From the NCBI GenBank assembly GCA_051275515.1, contig JBNMOT010000001.1:1-64000 (forward strand): 64,000 nucleotides of DNA, read 5' to 3'. Origin of the DNA: Oleispira sp051275515 (GTDB lineage: Bacteria > Pseudomonadota > Gammaproteobacteria > Pseudomonadales > Oceanobacteraceae). A model generated the notes under the pieces. The model saw nothing but the letters and a program-made list of their open reading frames with translations, was not told where the DNA came from and ran no database searches. Of this stretch, positions 17,333-26,332 are shown one piece after another; the first letter of the stretch is position 1, and each line of letters opens with the position of its first letter. A program made the translations under genes and the position numbers.

Positions 17333-19501
17333 ATGAAAACCCTACCTTTATCCCTTGCGATAGCCACGGCTATTAGCGGTTCCATGATTACCCATACTGT
17401 TAGTGCCGAACAGCCAGCAGAAGCAATTGCGCTTGATGTTGTGACGGTGAGTGCAGATTTCCGTGATTCCAATGTTCAAGAGCTACCGGAAGCGGTTACG
17501 GTTATCGGTGCTGATGATATTACCGCGCGAAGTGCACAGCATCTTGAATCAGTATTAAGTTTTGCGCCGAATGTTAACTTTTCATCGGGTGCGTCCCGAG
17601 GTCGTTATTTTCAAATTCGAGGCATTGGCGAACGTAGTCAGTTTGTTGATCCAGTAAACCCATCAGTGGGTTTGATGATTGATGGTATCGATATGACCGG
17701 ATTAGGCGGCGCAGCGACCTTGTTTGATGTTGAGCAAGTTGAAGTATTACGTGGGCCGCAAGGTACACGCTTTGGTGCGAATGCTTTGGCGGGCATGATC
17801 AATATTAAAAGTAACGATGCCACCAAGGAAACTGAAGGTTATGTTGCCGCGAAGGTCGGTAATTATAATACTCACAGTGAAAGCGCCGCCATCTCAGGTT
17901 CTGTTAGTGATAATGTGCAAGGTCGTTTGGCGATTAATAGCTTTCAGTCTGACGGCTATATGGAAAATGAATTCTCAGATAAAGACAATACCAATAACCT
18001 TGATGAAGTGGTTGTTCGTGGTAAGTTAGCGGCTCAGGTTTCTGAAAATACTAATTTAGGCCTGACCTATTTTTATGCCGACATCGATAATGGTTATGAT
18101 GCGTTTAGTCTTGATAATAACCGCACAACTTACTCCGATGAACCGGGCATTGATGCGCAAGAAACTCATGCTTTTGCGTTGAATCTGGATTCGAAACTGA
18201 GTAACGCGGTGATGCTAGAAACGGTATTGACCACGGCTAAAAGTGATGTGGAATACCGCTACGATGTTGATTGGGCATATGGGCAGTATGATGACAATAC
18301 GGGGAGCTGTGTTGTTGCTCAAGGGCCATGTTTAGAAACGGAGGCTGGTGCATGGGGTTATAGTTACGCCGATCAATATTTACGTAATTATCAACGTAAT
18401 AGTATCGATATACGCTTCCTTTCGGCTGACAATGGCCGAATATTCGCTAATTCAACTGATTGGGTCGTTGGTATTTATCATCAGACTCGTAATGAAGAAT
18501 TGACTCGTAACTATACTCCGGACCCAAAATATACCAGTGAGCTTGATGTCACTAGCACTTCTATCTATACCGAGTTAACCACAGATTTAAGCGTTCAAAG
18601 TCGAATTATTTACGGTGTACGTGTTGAGCAATGGCGTAACGATTTTGAAAATAGTTTAATGACCAACAGTGATGAAACAGAAACTTTATTCGGTGGTCAG
18701 GTGACGTTTGAACGCCTACTGAATAATGATCATCTTGCATATGCCTCATTGGCACGGGGTTATAAGGCCGGGGGCGCTAACTCGGCGACCGTGGTGAGTG
18801 AAGATAAGCGCACTTTTGATACGGAATATAATAATACTCTTGAGGTCGGTTTAAAGTCGTCGATGTTAAACGATGGGCTCGTGACTCGAATAGCTGCTTT
18901 TTACATTCAGCGTAAAAATCAACAAGTTAAACAATCTTTTGTTACTCAAGACGTCGGTGATGCCCCTGATTTTACGGATTTTATTGCCAATGCTGCGGAA
19001 GGTATTAACCAAGGCCTAGAGATTGAAAGTCAGTGGCAGTTATTGGATCAGTTACGTTGGGATGTATCTTTTGGGTATTTAAAAGCGGAGTTTACGGATT
19101 ATAAAATTAGCGCACAAGATGACGACGATACGAGCAAGTTGATCGATAAAAAAGGCCGTGCGCAAGCCCACGCACCAGAATACAGCTTGGCAACAGGGTT
19201 AAGCTTTTCTGCAACGCAGGCGCTTACTTTATCGGTAGAGTCTGAAGCAAAAGATACCTTCTATTTTTCTGATAGCCATGATGGTCAATCAAAAGAGTAT
19301 GTATTATGGCATGCACGTATTGCTTACGATCAAGGGCCTTTTGCAGCCGCTGTTTTCGGTCGTAATTTAACCAATAAAGATCAAGAAGTACGTGGCTTTG
19401 GAGGTTTCGGTAACGACCCTAGAGATGGCTATGTTGAAAACCGTTATATACAGTTCGGTGAGCCTCGCACATTCGGTGTGGAAGCACGTTACTCTTTTTA
19501 A
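17333..19501 (+). CDS. TonB-dependent receptor, probably for thiamine
   Basis: A 722-residue outer membrane receptor. It has a signal peptide ending near 'HTVSA', a TonB-box-like start (LDVVTVSA), a plug domain (about residues 50-160, with 'LRGPQGTRFGANALAGMI'), then a 22-strand barrel ending in ARYSF. As first gene behind a TPP riboswitch and followed by thiamine transport and kinase genes, it most likely imports thiamine or a thiamine precursor or phosphate. This matches the TPP-controlled receptor often called omr1 in comparative work on thiamine regulons. The ATG follows GAGG at a somewhat long distance (12 bases). Confidence 0.88.
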   Translation: MKTLPLSLAIATAISGSMITHTVSAEQPAEAIALDVVTVSADFRDSNVQELPEAVTVIGADDITARSAQHLESVLSFAPNVNFSSGASRGRYFQIRGIGERSQFVDPVNPSVGLMIDGIDMTGLGGAATLFDVEQVEVLRGPQGTRFGANALAGMINIKSNDATKETEGYVAAKVGNYNTHSESAAISGSVSDNVQGRLAINSFQSDGYMENEFSDKDNTNNLDEVVVRGKLAAQVSENTNLGLTYFYADIDNGYDAFSLDNNRTTYSDEPGIDAQETHAFALNLDSKLSNAVMLETVLTTAKSDVEYRYDVDWAYGQYDDNTGSCVVAQGPCLETEAGAWGYSYADQYLRNYQRNSIDIRFLSADNGRIFANSTDWVVGIYHQTRNEELTRNYTPDPKYTSELDVTSTSIYTELTTDLSVQSRIIYGVRVEQWRNDFENSLMTNSDETETLFGGQVTFERLLNNDHLAYASLARGYKAGGANSATVVSEDKRTFDTEYNNTLEVGLKSSMLNDGLVTRIAAFYIQRKNQQVKQSFVTQDVGDAPDFTDFIANAAEGINQGLEIESQWQLLDQLRWDVSFGYLKAEFTDYKISAQDDDDTSKLIDKKGRAQAHAPEYSLATGLSFSATQALTLSVESEAKDTFYFSDSHDGQSKEYVLWHARIAYDQGPFAAAVFGRNLTNKDQEVRGFGGFGNDPRDGYVENRYIQFGEPRTFGVEARYSF

Positions 19502-19543
19502 ACATTAATGAAAAAATAGAAATCCGCTATAGGGCTAACAAAT

Positions 19544-19831
19544 ATGATTAAAGACGCTATGCAGCTATCAGTAGAAATTAGTAAGTACCCATTAGCGGAT
19601 GACTATATTCCGGCGATTAAAGATTTTATCGAACGCCTGCAAGCGACAGCAGGTTTGAGTGTGGTGGGTAATACCATGAGCACTCAAGTCTTTGGTGATT
19701 ACGATTTAGTGATGGATACCCTAAAAGAAGAGATACGCCGTTCGTACCAACAATTTGGCAAGGCCATTTTTGTGTGTAAGTTTATTGGTGCTAATTTAGA
19801 CCCGGCTTTAAATCCCCATGGCGATGATTAA
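19544..19831 (+). CDS. thiamine-binding YkoF/MTH1187-like protein
   Basis: A 95-residue ferredoxin-fold-type protein, with 'LSVEISKYPLADDYIPAIKDFI' at the start and 'VGNTMSTQVFGDYDLVMDTLKEEI' in the middle. This pattern fits the MTH1187/YkoF family, whose members bind thiamine or its pyrimidine part. It has no signal peptide, so it acts in the cytoplasm. It lies between the TonB receptor and the PnuT gene in the TPP-controlled operon, in line with a role in binding or delivering thiamine. Confidence 0.8.
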   Translation: MIKDAMQLSVEISKYPLADDYIPAIKDFIERLQATAGLSVVGNTMSTQVFGDYDLVMDTLKEEIRRSYQQFGKAIFVCKFIGANLDPALNPHGDD

Positions 19832-19875
19832 TGGCCCAGTTTTTACTCAAGTATATATAGAAGGATGAAATCCTA

Positions 19876-20526
19876 GTGGACACATTTTACCAAGGTATTA
19901 TCACCGCGGCTCAGGCAATGAGTATTTGGGAAGTGATCGCCGTCACTTTAGGTGTCGCTTATCTAGTATTGGCGATGCGCCAGAATATACTGTGCTGGTA
20001 CGCCGCATTGGGCAGTACGGCTATTTTTAGCTGGTTATTTTGGGATGTAAGCCTAGTGATGGAGTCGGGGCTGAATGTTTATTATGTGATTATGGCTGTT
20101 TATGGCTGGTGGGTTTGGCGCGGTAATGCTCAGGCAAGGGTAAAAACAGTCGGAATAAAAGCTGTCGAGATTAAAACCTGGTCGTTATCCCGCCATACCG
20201 TCGTCATTACTACGGTTATATTAATTAGCCTTGTAACAGGCTATGGTCTAGAAAAAAATACCGAGGCAGCGTTACCCTATTTAGATTCTTTTACAACCTG
20301 GGGTGCGGTGATCACCACGTATATGGTCGCGCAAAAAGTATTAGAAAACTGGTTGTACTGGCTGGTGATTGATACCGTTGCGATTTACTTATACATCGAC
20401 AGAGAGCTGTATTTGACCGCCTTACTGATGGCGATCTATGTTGTGTTAGCCGTATTGGGTTGGTTTATGTGGCTAAAAGAATACCAACAGCAAACTGAAA
20501 CCTACTCCGTTCAAGCGGCTGTATAA
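19876..20526 (+). CDS. pnuT: PnuC-family transporter, PnuT-type (thiamine)
   Basis: A 216-residue membrane protein with about seven helices. The PnuC family marks are ESGLNVYYVIMAVYGWWVWR at residues 58-77 and 'WLYWLVIDTVAIYLY' in the C-terminal half. PnuC carries nicotinamide riboside; members inside TPP-controlled operons (PnuT) carry thiamine, the better call here. The start is GTG at 19876, with AAGGA about 16 bases upstream. The stop is 2 bases before the kinase ATG, which indicates tight coupling. Confidence 0.88.
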   Translation: MDTFYQGIITAAQAMSIWEVIAVTLGVAYLVLAMRQNILCWYAALGSTAIFSWLFWDVSLVMESGLNVYYVIMAVYGWWVWRGNAQARVKTVGIKAVEIKTWSLSRHTVVITTVILISLVTGYGLEKNTEAALPYLDSFTTWGAVITTYMVAQKVLENWLYWLVIDTVAIYLYIDRELYLTALLMAIYVVLAVLGWFMWLKEYQQQTETYSVQAAV

Positions 20527-20528
20527 CG

Positions 20529-21377
20529 ATGACATTAGCGGAGATATTAGACGACTGGCCTTTATGGGGCCTATCAAAAACCCCCATTAAGAATCATCAG
20601 ATTTCCATACTTGAAGGGGGATTAACCAACACCTGTTATCAGCTTTCATTAGACAGTGGCGAGTATATTATTCGTATCAGTGCGGCCAATACCGTCGCCC
20701 TAGGCATTGATCGTAATGTCGAAAAAGCGATTCATCAACTCGTCTCGAGCTTAAATTTTACCAGTGCTATTCGTTATTGTGATGACGATCATCGTTACTG
20801 GATTCGGGATTATATCGAAGGTGAAGTCCTTGCTGATAATGTAGTCAGCATAAGTCATAATACCTTGTCTTATATGGTCGAGCAGTTAAAAGCACTGCAT
20901 CAGATTCCTATCGAAATAGAATTGCCCGTCGTTAATATTAGTGAGAAAGCGGAAGCGTATTGGACAATGTTGGCGACGCAGCAACCCGATAATGAAATAT
21001 TGAAAATGAAACCCCTTATGCAGGTGGCCATGAGTGAACCGCCAGCAGGAGAATTTTGCTTGTGTCACCTAGATCCAGTATTAGCAAACTGGTTGTATAC
21101 CGCTGAAGGATTGCAGTTATTGGATTGGGAATACGCCGGTTTTGCACATCCATTATGGGATTTAGCCGCATTATTTCAGGGAATTAAGCACTCATTTCAA
21201 CAATTAGAAAAAAAATTAGAAAAAAATAGTGCCTCTGAAATTGAGGAAAATTTAGAAAATCAGATACTGTCCTTATACGGCGTATCCGACCTAGTGGCGT
21301 GGCGCAGAGCCTGTTTACAAATGGAGTATTTGTCATCCCTCTGGTATCAAGCGCAAGCCAAAATCGACTCATACTAA
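20529..21377 (+). CDS. thiamine kinase-like phosphotransferase
   Basis: A 282-residue protein of the choline/aminoglycoside kinase fold. The N-lobe has 'ILEGGLTNTCYQL' and the catalytic loop is LCHLDPVLANWL (HxDxxxxN), followed by the metal-binding LLDWEYAG and 'PLWDLA'. As last gene of the TPP-riboswitch operon, it most likely phosphorylates imported thiamine to thiamine phosphate, like ThiK of E. coli. Choline kinase activity is the alternative, given the choline genes downstream, but the 2-base spacing to pnuT favours thiamine. Confidence 0.82.
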   Translation: MTLAEILDDWPLWGLSKTPIKNHQISILEGGLTNTCYQLSLDSGEYIIRISAANTVALGIDRNVEKAIHQLVSSLNFTSAIRYCDDDHRYWIRDYIEGEVLADNVVSISHNTLSYMVEQLKALHQIPIEIELPVVNISEKAEAYWTMLATQQPDNEILKMKPLMQVAMSEPPAGEFCLCHLDPVLANWLYTAEGLQLLDWEYAGFAHPLWDLAALFQGIKHSFQQLEKKLEKNSASEIEENLENQILSLYGVSDLVAWRRACLQMEYLSSLWYQAQAKIDSY

Positions 21378-21422
21378 AGGACTATAGTCCGCCGTTCCCT
21401 TGTCCTAAGACCCTTAGATGTT

Positions 21423-21451
21423 AGACTAGTCTGCAATTGAATGAGCATTCA
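21423..21451 (+). promoter_or_regulatory. BetI operator candidate
   Basis: Two inverted repeats lie just before betI: the palindrome AGACTAGTCT (21423-21432) and TGAATG-AG-CATTCA (21438-21451). The second, read as TTGAATGAGCATTCAG, resembles the TTGAAC/GTTCAA-type sites I recall for BetI. They are 20-48 bases upstream of the betI start, a usual place for self-repression. Binding by BetI is inference. Confidence 0.45.
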
Positions 21452-21470
21452 GTGGACTAGAAGTGTAACT

Positions 21471-22076
21471 ATGGCTAGAGTCGGAACAGAGAAACAACGT
21501 AAACAAGAATTAATCGAAGCGACTATTAAATCCATTGAAGACCATGGTTTTCAAGGTACTACGATTCTCACCATCAGCCGCCAAGCTAACTTATCGGCGG
21601 GCATCATCAGCCATTACTTTGGCAGCAAGCAAGGTCTTATCCTTGCTACCATTCGTTATCTTCTAGAAGAACTAAAACAAGGTTTATTACAGCAGATCGC
21701 CCACTGTGAACAACCGCTTACGCCTGAATTAAGGCTGCAGATGATTGTTGATACTAACTTCGCTTGTTTCCAGCAGTCTACGTCGGTCACTCGAACTTGG
21801 TTGTGTTTTTGGGCGCAGGCGTTACATGACCCTGAATTAGCGCGTTTACAATCCGTTAATAGTCGGCGTCTGCTGCAGAATTTATTGTATTCCTACCGAC
21901 AAATTATTCCGGATAAAGAACGCGCTTTTCTAGCAGCTAATATGACAGCTGCTATGATTGATGGACTATGGCTGAGAAGTAGTCTGAGTAAAACTAGCCA
22001 AGATGAATTTAGAAAAGCTGAGCACGTGTGTAAGCAATTCATAGCAATACAATGCCAGTTGGGAAAAGATTTATGA
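21471..22076 (+). CDS. betI: TetR-family repressor BetI
   Basis: A 201-residue TetR-type regulator, choline-responsive in the known family. I chose MARVGTEKQRKQELIEATIK because BetI proteins begin like this; the frame opens 30 bases earlier. The helix-turn-helix lies near residues 30-52 ('TTILTISRQANLSAGIISHY'), a very good match to BetI proteins, followed by FGSKQGLI. The C-terminal ligand domain has 'RTWLCFWAQALHDPEL'. It is first in the betI-betB-betA-cho unit and the stop overlaps the betB start (ATGA). Confidence 0.93.
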   Translation: MARVGTEKQRKQELIEATIKSIEDHGFQGTTILTISRQANLSAGIISHYFGSKQGLILATIRYLLEELKQGLLQQIAHCEQPLTPELRLQMIVDTNFACFQQSTSVTRTWLCFWAQALHDPELARLQSVNSRRLLQNLLYSYRQIIPDKERAFLAANMTAAMIDGLWLRSSLSKTSQDEFRKAEHVCKQFIAIQCQLGKDL

Positions 22077-23527
22077 TTTTGAAAAACTTTATCAATGGCG
22101 AATACCTTGATAATAACAGCGGTAAAACATTTGACGTTATCAACCCTGCAACAGGGTTGTTAGCTTATAAAGTGGAAGTCGCTGACGAGAAAATTCGTTC
22201 TGCCGCGATTGCAAGTAGCCAGCAAGGGTTCGAAATATGGTCGGCAATGACCGGACTTGAGCGTAATCGTATTTTACTAAAAGCGGTTCAGTTATTACGT
22301 GAACGTAATGACGAACTTGCCAAAATTGAAGTGATTGATACCGGTAAACCATGGCAAGAAGCTTCGGTCGTTGATGTGGTAACCGGTACTGACTCTATTG
22401 AATATTTTGCAGCCCTGGCACTCAGTATTGAAGGTACGCAGCAAGATTTAGGCGGTGATTTTTATTATACCCGTCGTGAGCCGTTGGGCATTTGTGCCGG
22501 TATTGGTGCGTGGAACTATCCCTTGCAGATTGCCTGCTGGAAAGCGGCCCCGGCGTTAGCCTGTGGCAATAGTATGATTTTTAAACCGTCGGAAGAAACG
22601 CCCCACGGTGCCTTAAAGTTAGCCGAAATATTTTTTGAAGCAGGTATTCCCGCCGGTGTATTCAACGTCGTTCAAGGCGATGGTGAAGTCGGTGCTTGGT
22701 TAACTACCCATAATGACATTGCTAAAGTGTCGTTTACGGGTGAGGTCGGTACGGGCAAAAAAGTAATGACCGCCGCCGCGACTAATTTAAAAGATGTCAC
22801 CATGGAACTGGGTGGTAAATCGCCGCTGATTGTTTTTTCAGACGCGGATATTGATGACGCCGTATCGGCAGCGATGCTGGGTAATTTTTATACACAGGGT
22901 GAAGTGTGTACGAATGCAACGCGGGTTTTTGTGCAAGAGGATATTTATCCACAATTTATTGCACAGTTAAAAGAGCGCACAGAAAAAAATATTATTGCTG
23001 GTGATCCTATGGATCCAGAGACCAACTTTGGTGCTTTAATATCCAGTAAACATCAGGCACTAGTATTAAGTTATATCGAAAAAGGCACTAAAGAAGGTGC
23101 CTTTTTATTAACGGGCGGTCAGGCACTGCAGCCAAATGGTTTTGAAGGTGGCTATTTTGTTGCACCGACCATTTTTACTGACTGCCGTGATGATATGACC
23201 ATAGTAAAAGAAGAAATTTTTGGCCCCGTCATGTCGGTGTTAACGTTTGCGACAGAAGACGAAGTCATTCAACGCGCTAATGGTACCGAGTTTGGATTAG
23301 CCGCGGGTGTATTCACCAATGATATTCGTCGTGCACATCGAGTGGTTAAGCAAATGGAGGCAGGAATCTGTTGGATTAATGCTTACGGTGCGTCACCCGC
23401 CGAGATGCCAGTAGGCGGCTATAAGCTTTCGGGTATTGGTCGTGAAAATGGATCGTCCACGATACATCAATATACTCAAATTAAATCTGTCTATGTGGGC
23501 ATGCAGCCACTAGAAAGCCCTTTTTAA
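22073..23527 (+). CDS. betB: betaine aldehyde dehydrogenase BetB
   Basis: NAD(P)-dependent enzyme oxidising betaine aldehyde to glycine betaine. The start MILKNFINGEY at 22073 overlaps the betI stop and gives 484 residues, the normal length. The active site is complete: TMELGGKSPL has the general-base Glu and QGEVCTNATR the nucleophilic Cys. The nucleotide-binding 'SFTGEVGTGKKVM' is present. Together with BetA it turns choline into an osmoprotectant or a carbon and nitrogen source. Confidence 0.96.
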   Translation: MILKNFINGEYLDNNSGKTFDVINPATGLLAYKVEVADEKIRSAAIASSQQGFEIWSAMTGLERNRILLKAVQLLRERNDELAKIEVIDTGKPWQEASVVDVVTGTDSIEYFAALALSIEGTQQDLGGDFYYTRREPLGICAGIGAWNYPLQIACWKAAPALACGNSMIFKPSEETPHGALKLAEIFFEAGIPAGVFNVVQGDGEVGAWLTTHNDIAKVSFTGEVGTGKKVMTAAATNLKDVTMELGGKSPLIVFSDADIDDAVSAAMLGNFYTQGEVCTNATRVFVQEDIYPQFIAQLKERTEKNIIAGDPMDPETNFGALISSKHQALVLSYIEKGTKEGAFLLTGGQALQPNGFEGGYFVAPTIFTDCRDDMTIVKEEIFGPVMSVLTFATEDEVIQRANGTEFGLAAGVFTNDIRRAHRVVKQMEAGICWINAYGASPAEMPVGGYKLSGIGRENGSSTIHQYTQIKSVYVGMQPLESPF

Positions 23528-23564
23528 TGTGTGTTGTGATGATGCTAGCGGTGATGGTAATAGA

Positions 23565-25271
23565 ATGAAAAATCAAATGAGTAGCACACGTTACGATTAC
23601 ATTATTGTGGGGGCAGGTTCAGCCGGCTGCGTGCTGGCTAACCGTTTGTCTGAAGATCTTAATGCGTCGGTTCTATTATTAGAAACGGGGGGCAGTGATC
23701 GCAGTATTTTTATTCAGATGCCAACGGCTTTATCGATACCGATGAATACTAAGAAGTACGCATGGCAATTTGAAACAGAAGAAGAACCTCATTTAGATAA
23801 TCGAAAAATGCATTGCCCAAGAGGCAAGGTATTGGGTGGCTCATCGTCCATCAACGGTATGGTGTATGTTCGTGGGCACGCAAAAGATTTTGATGAATGG
23901 GCAGAAAAAGGCGCAACCGATTGGGATTATGCGCATTGCTTACCGTATTTTAAAAAGTCTGAGAATTGGGCGCTCGCGGCGGAAAATCCTGATACGAAAG
24001 ACTATCGTGGCACGGAAGGTCCACTGGGTGTGAACAACGGTAACCAGATGAAAAACCCTTTATACCAAGCATTCGTTGATGCCGGTGTAGAAGCGGGATA
24101 CATGGACACTCCTGATTATAATGCCCAGCAACAAGAAGGCTTTGGTCCGATGCACATGACGGTTAAAAACGGTGTGCGCTGGTCGACGGCTAATGCCTAT
24201 TTAAGACCGGCTCGTGCGCGACCTAATTTAACGGTTGTAACTCATGCATTGGTGCATAAAGTTTTATTATCGGTTGATGCAGGTGAGAAAAAAGCAACAG
24301 GAATACGTTATGAACGCAAAGGAAAGGTTGTAGACGTTCAGGCAAATAAAGAGGTTATTTTATCGGCGGGTTCTATTGGCTCTCCGCATTTATTGCAGCT
24401 ATCAGGTATTGGCGCGAAAGAAACATTAGACAAAGCGGGCATCGAGTGCCTGCATAACTTGCCCGGTGTGGGTGAGAACTTACAAGACCATCTTGAGTTC
24501 TATTTTCAGTTTAAGTGTAAGCAAGCGATTACGTTAAATGGAAAATTAAGTGTGTGGAGTAAGTTTTTAATCGGTGCTAACTGGTTCTTTTTTAAGAAGG
24601 GTTTAGGCACGACTAATCATTTTGAATCCTGTGGTTTTATTCGCTCTAAAGCGGGTATCGAATGGCCAGATTTACAGTATCACTTTTTACCCGCCGCGAT
24701 GCGTTACGATGGTAAAACTGCATTTGCTGGGCATGGTTTTCAAGTGCATATAGGACATAACAAACCTTCAAGTCGCGGAGCGGTAAAAGCGATCAGTGCC
24801 GATCCTAAAGCAGCACCGAGTATTCTTTTTAATTATTTGGCGGAAGAAGCTGATAAAGAAGGCTTTCGCGATTGTGTAAAACTGACGCGTGAAATTATTA
24901 ACCAACCGGCTTTTGATCAATATCGTGATGATGAGATTCAGCCCGGTGTGCACGTACAAACAGATGAAGAGATTGATGCGTTTGTGAGAGCCCATGTTGA
25001 AAGCGCATATCATCCCTCTTGTACCTGCAAAATGGGCACCGATGACCTGTCGGTTGTTGACCCAGATACTCGAGTTTATGGAATCAAAAATTTACGCGTC
25101 GTTGATTCCTCTATCTTTCCAACCATCACTAACGGTAATTTAAACGCTCCGACGATTATGGTCGCAGAGCGCGCAGCGGACTTAATTAAGTCCAGCGCTA
25201 CTTTACCGCCCAGCGATGCAGAAGTGAGAATGGCTTCAGATTGGAAAACCGTGCAGCGCAGTAAGTTTTAA
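23565..25271 (+). CDS. betA: choline dehydrogenase BetA
   Basis: FAD-dependent GMC oxidoreductase oxidising choline to betaine aldehyde, usually membrane-associated. The FAD motif is YIIVGAGSAGCVLANRLSE near the N-terminus, the first GMC signature is 'GKVLGGSSSINGMVYVRG', and the second is 'GSIGSPHLLQLSGIG'. The C-terminal active site has 'YHPSCTCKMG' and 'NGNLNAPTIMVAERAADLI', with the catalytic His/Asn pair. I set the start at 23565 (MKNQMSSTRYDY); an ATG at 23577 is also possible, and the frame opens at 23529. Length (568 residues) fits the family. Confidence 0.95.
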   Translation: MKNQMSSTRYDYIIVGAGSAGCVLANRLSEDLNASVLLLETGGSDRSIFIQMPTALSIPMNTKKYAWQFETEEEPHLDNRKMHCPRGKVLGGSSSINGMVYVRGHAKDFDEWAEKGATDWDYAHCLPYFKKSENWALAAENPDTKDYRGTEGPLGVNNGNQMKNPLYQAFVDAGVEAGYMDTPDYNAQQQEGFGPMHMTVKNGVRWSTANAYLRPARARPNLTVVTHALVHKVLLSVDAGEKKATGIRYERKGKVVDVQANKEVILSAGSIGSPHLLQLSGIGAKETLDKAGIECLHNLPGVGENLQDHLEFYFQFKCKQAITLNGKLSVWSKFLIGANWFFFKKGLGTTNHFESCGFIRSKAGIEWPDLQYHFLPAAMRYDGKTAFAGHGFQVHIGHNKPSSRGAVKAISADPKAAPSILFNYLAEEADKEGFRDCVKLTREIINQPAFDQYRDDEIQPGVHVQTDEEIDAFVRAHVESAYHPSCTCKMGTDDLSVVDPDTRVYGIKNLRVVDSSIFPTITNGNLNAPTIMVAERAADLIKSSATLPPSDAEVRMASDWKTVQRSKF

Positions 25272-25309
25272 CATTAAAGAAAAAATCATAACTAGAAGAG
25301 GAAATGAAG

Positions 25310-26233
25310 ATGAAAATAAAAGCTCTATTATTATCAGTAGGCATGGTATTGACAGGAGTATCAAATGCCAATCAATGTGATACGGTACGTTTTGCCGATG
25401 TCGGCTGGACTGATATTACCGCAACGACGGCGTTAACGTCAGTGGTATTAGAAAGCATTGGTTACAAAACCAAAACACAAGTTTTGTCAGTACCTATTAC
25501 TTATAAAGCTTTAGAAAATAAAGACATCGATGTGTTTCTAGGTAACTGGATGCCTACAATGGAAGCTGATATTAAGCCTTACATTGACAATGGTTCAGTT
25601 GAAAGTATTAAGAAAAATTTAGCAGGGGCTAAATATACGTTAGCCGTGCCTAAAGTTGTTTATGATGGCGGCGTTAAAACGTTTGCGGATATCGTTAAAT
25701 ACGCTGATAAATTTGATAGTAAAATTTATGGTATTGAGCCAGGCAATGATGGCAACCGTTTAATTCAAACTATGATTGATGATAATGCGTTTGGCTTAAA
25801 AGGCTTTGAAGTTGTTGAGTCTAGCGAAGCCGGTATGTTGTCTCAAGTTAAGCGTCAGACACGTCGTAATAAATGGATTGTTTTCTTAGGTTGGGAACCC
25901 CATCCAATGAACTCAAACTTTGAACTTGCTTACCTTGAAGGCGGGGATGATTTCTTTGGCCCTAACTTAGGCGGTGCTAATATTTATACCAACGTTCGTA
26001 AAAACTATACGGTTGAATGTAAAAATGTGGGTCAGTTACTCAACAACCTTACGTTTACTTTAGCAATGGAAAACGAAGTGATGGCCGCCATTCTAGATGC
26101 GGGCAAAAAGCCTAATGTTGCGGCAAAAGAGTGGATCAAAAAGAATCCTGCTATTTTGGATGCTTGGCTAAAAGATGTAACCACGTTAGAGGGAAAGCCT
26201 GCATTAGCAGTCGCGAGCGCTCTCCTTAAATAG
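25310..26233 (+). CDS. choX: choline ABC transporter, periplasmic binding protein
   Basis: A 307-residue OpuAC-type binding protein with a signal peptide (LLLSVGMVLTGVSNA). The mature start CDTVRFADVGWTDITATTAL, 'DVFLGNWMPTMEADI' and 'LGWEPHPMN' are typical of the choline-binding ChoX, with aromatic residues that cage the trimethylammonium group. I chose the ATG at 25310 because AGAAGAGGA lies at proper distance from it and not from the ATG at 25304. It follows betA by 38 bases and precedes permease and ATPase genes. Confidence 0.92.
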   Translation: MKIKALLLSVGMVLTGVSNANQCDTVRFADVGWTDITATTALTSVVLESIGYKTKTQVLSVPITYKALENKDIDVFLGNWMPTMEADIKPYIDNGSVESIKKNLAGAKYTLAVPKVVYDGGVKTFADIVKYADKFDSKIYGIEPGNDGNRLIQTMIDDNAFGLKGFEVVESSEAGMLSQVKRQTRRNKWIVFLGWEPHPMNSNFELAYLEGGDDFFGPNLGGANIYTNVRKNYTVECKNVGQLLNNLTFTLAMENEVMAAILDAGKKPNVAAKEWIKKNPAILDAWLKDVTTLEGKPALAVASALLK

Positions 26234-26257
26234 ACGGTAATTAATACGTCTATTTAA
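26226..26257 (+). promoter_or_regulatory. strong hairpin at the choX 3' end
   Basis: TTAAATAGACG and CGTCTATTTAA form a perfect 11-base stem with a 10-base loop, and the choX stop codon is inside the 5' arm. No T-run follows, so it is unlikely to be a full terminator. It may protect the choX message or reduce read-through to choW, giving more binding protein than permease. Confidence 0.55.
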
Positions 26258-26332
26258 ACATTTACAGTCATAGAAAACTCAATAACACACAGAGGCTGCG
26301 AGTAGTAATAACTGCTCGCAACAAGAGATTCC

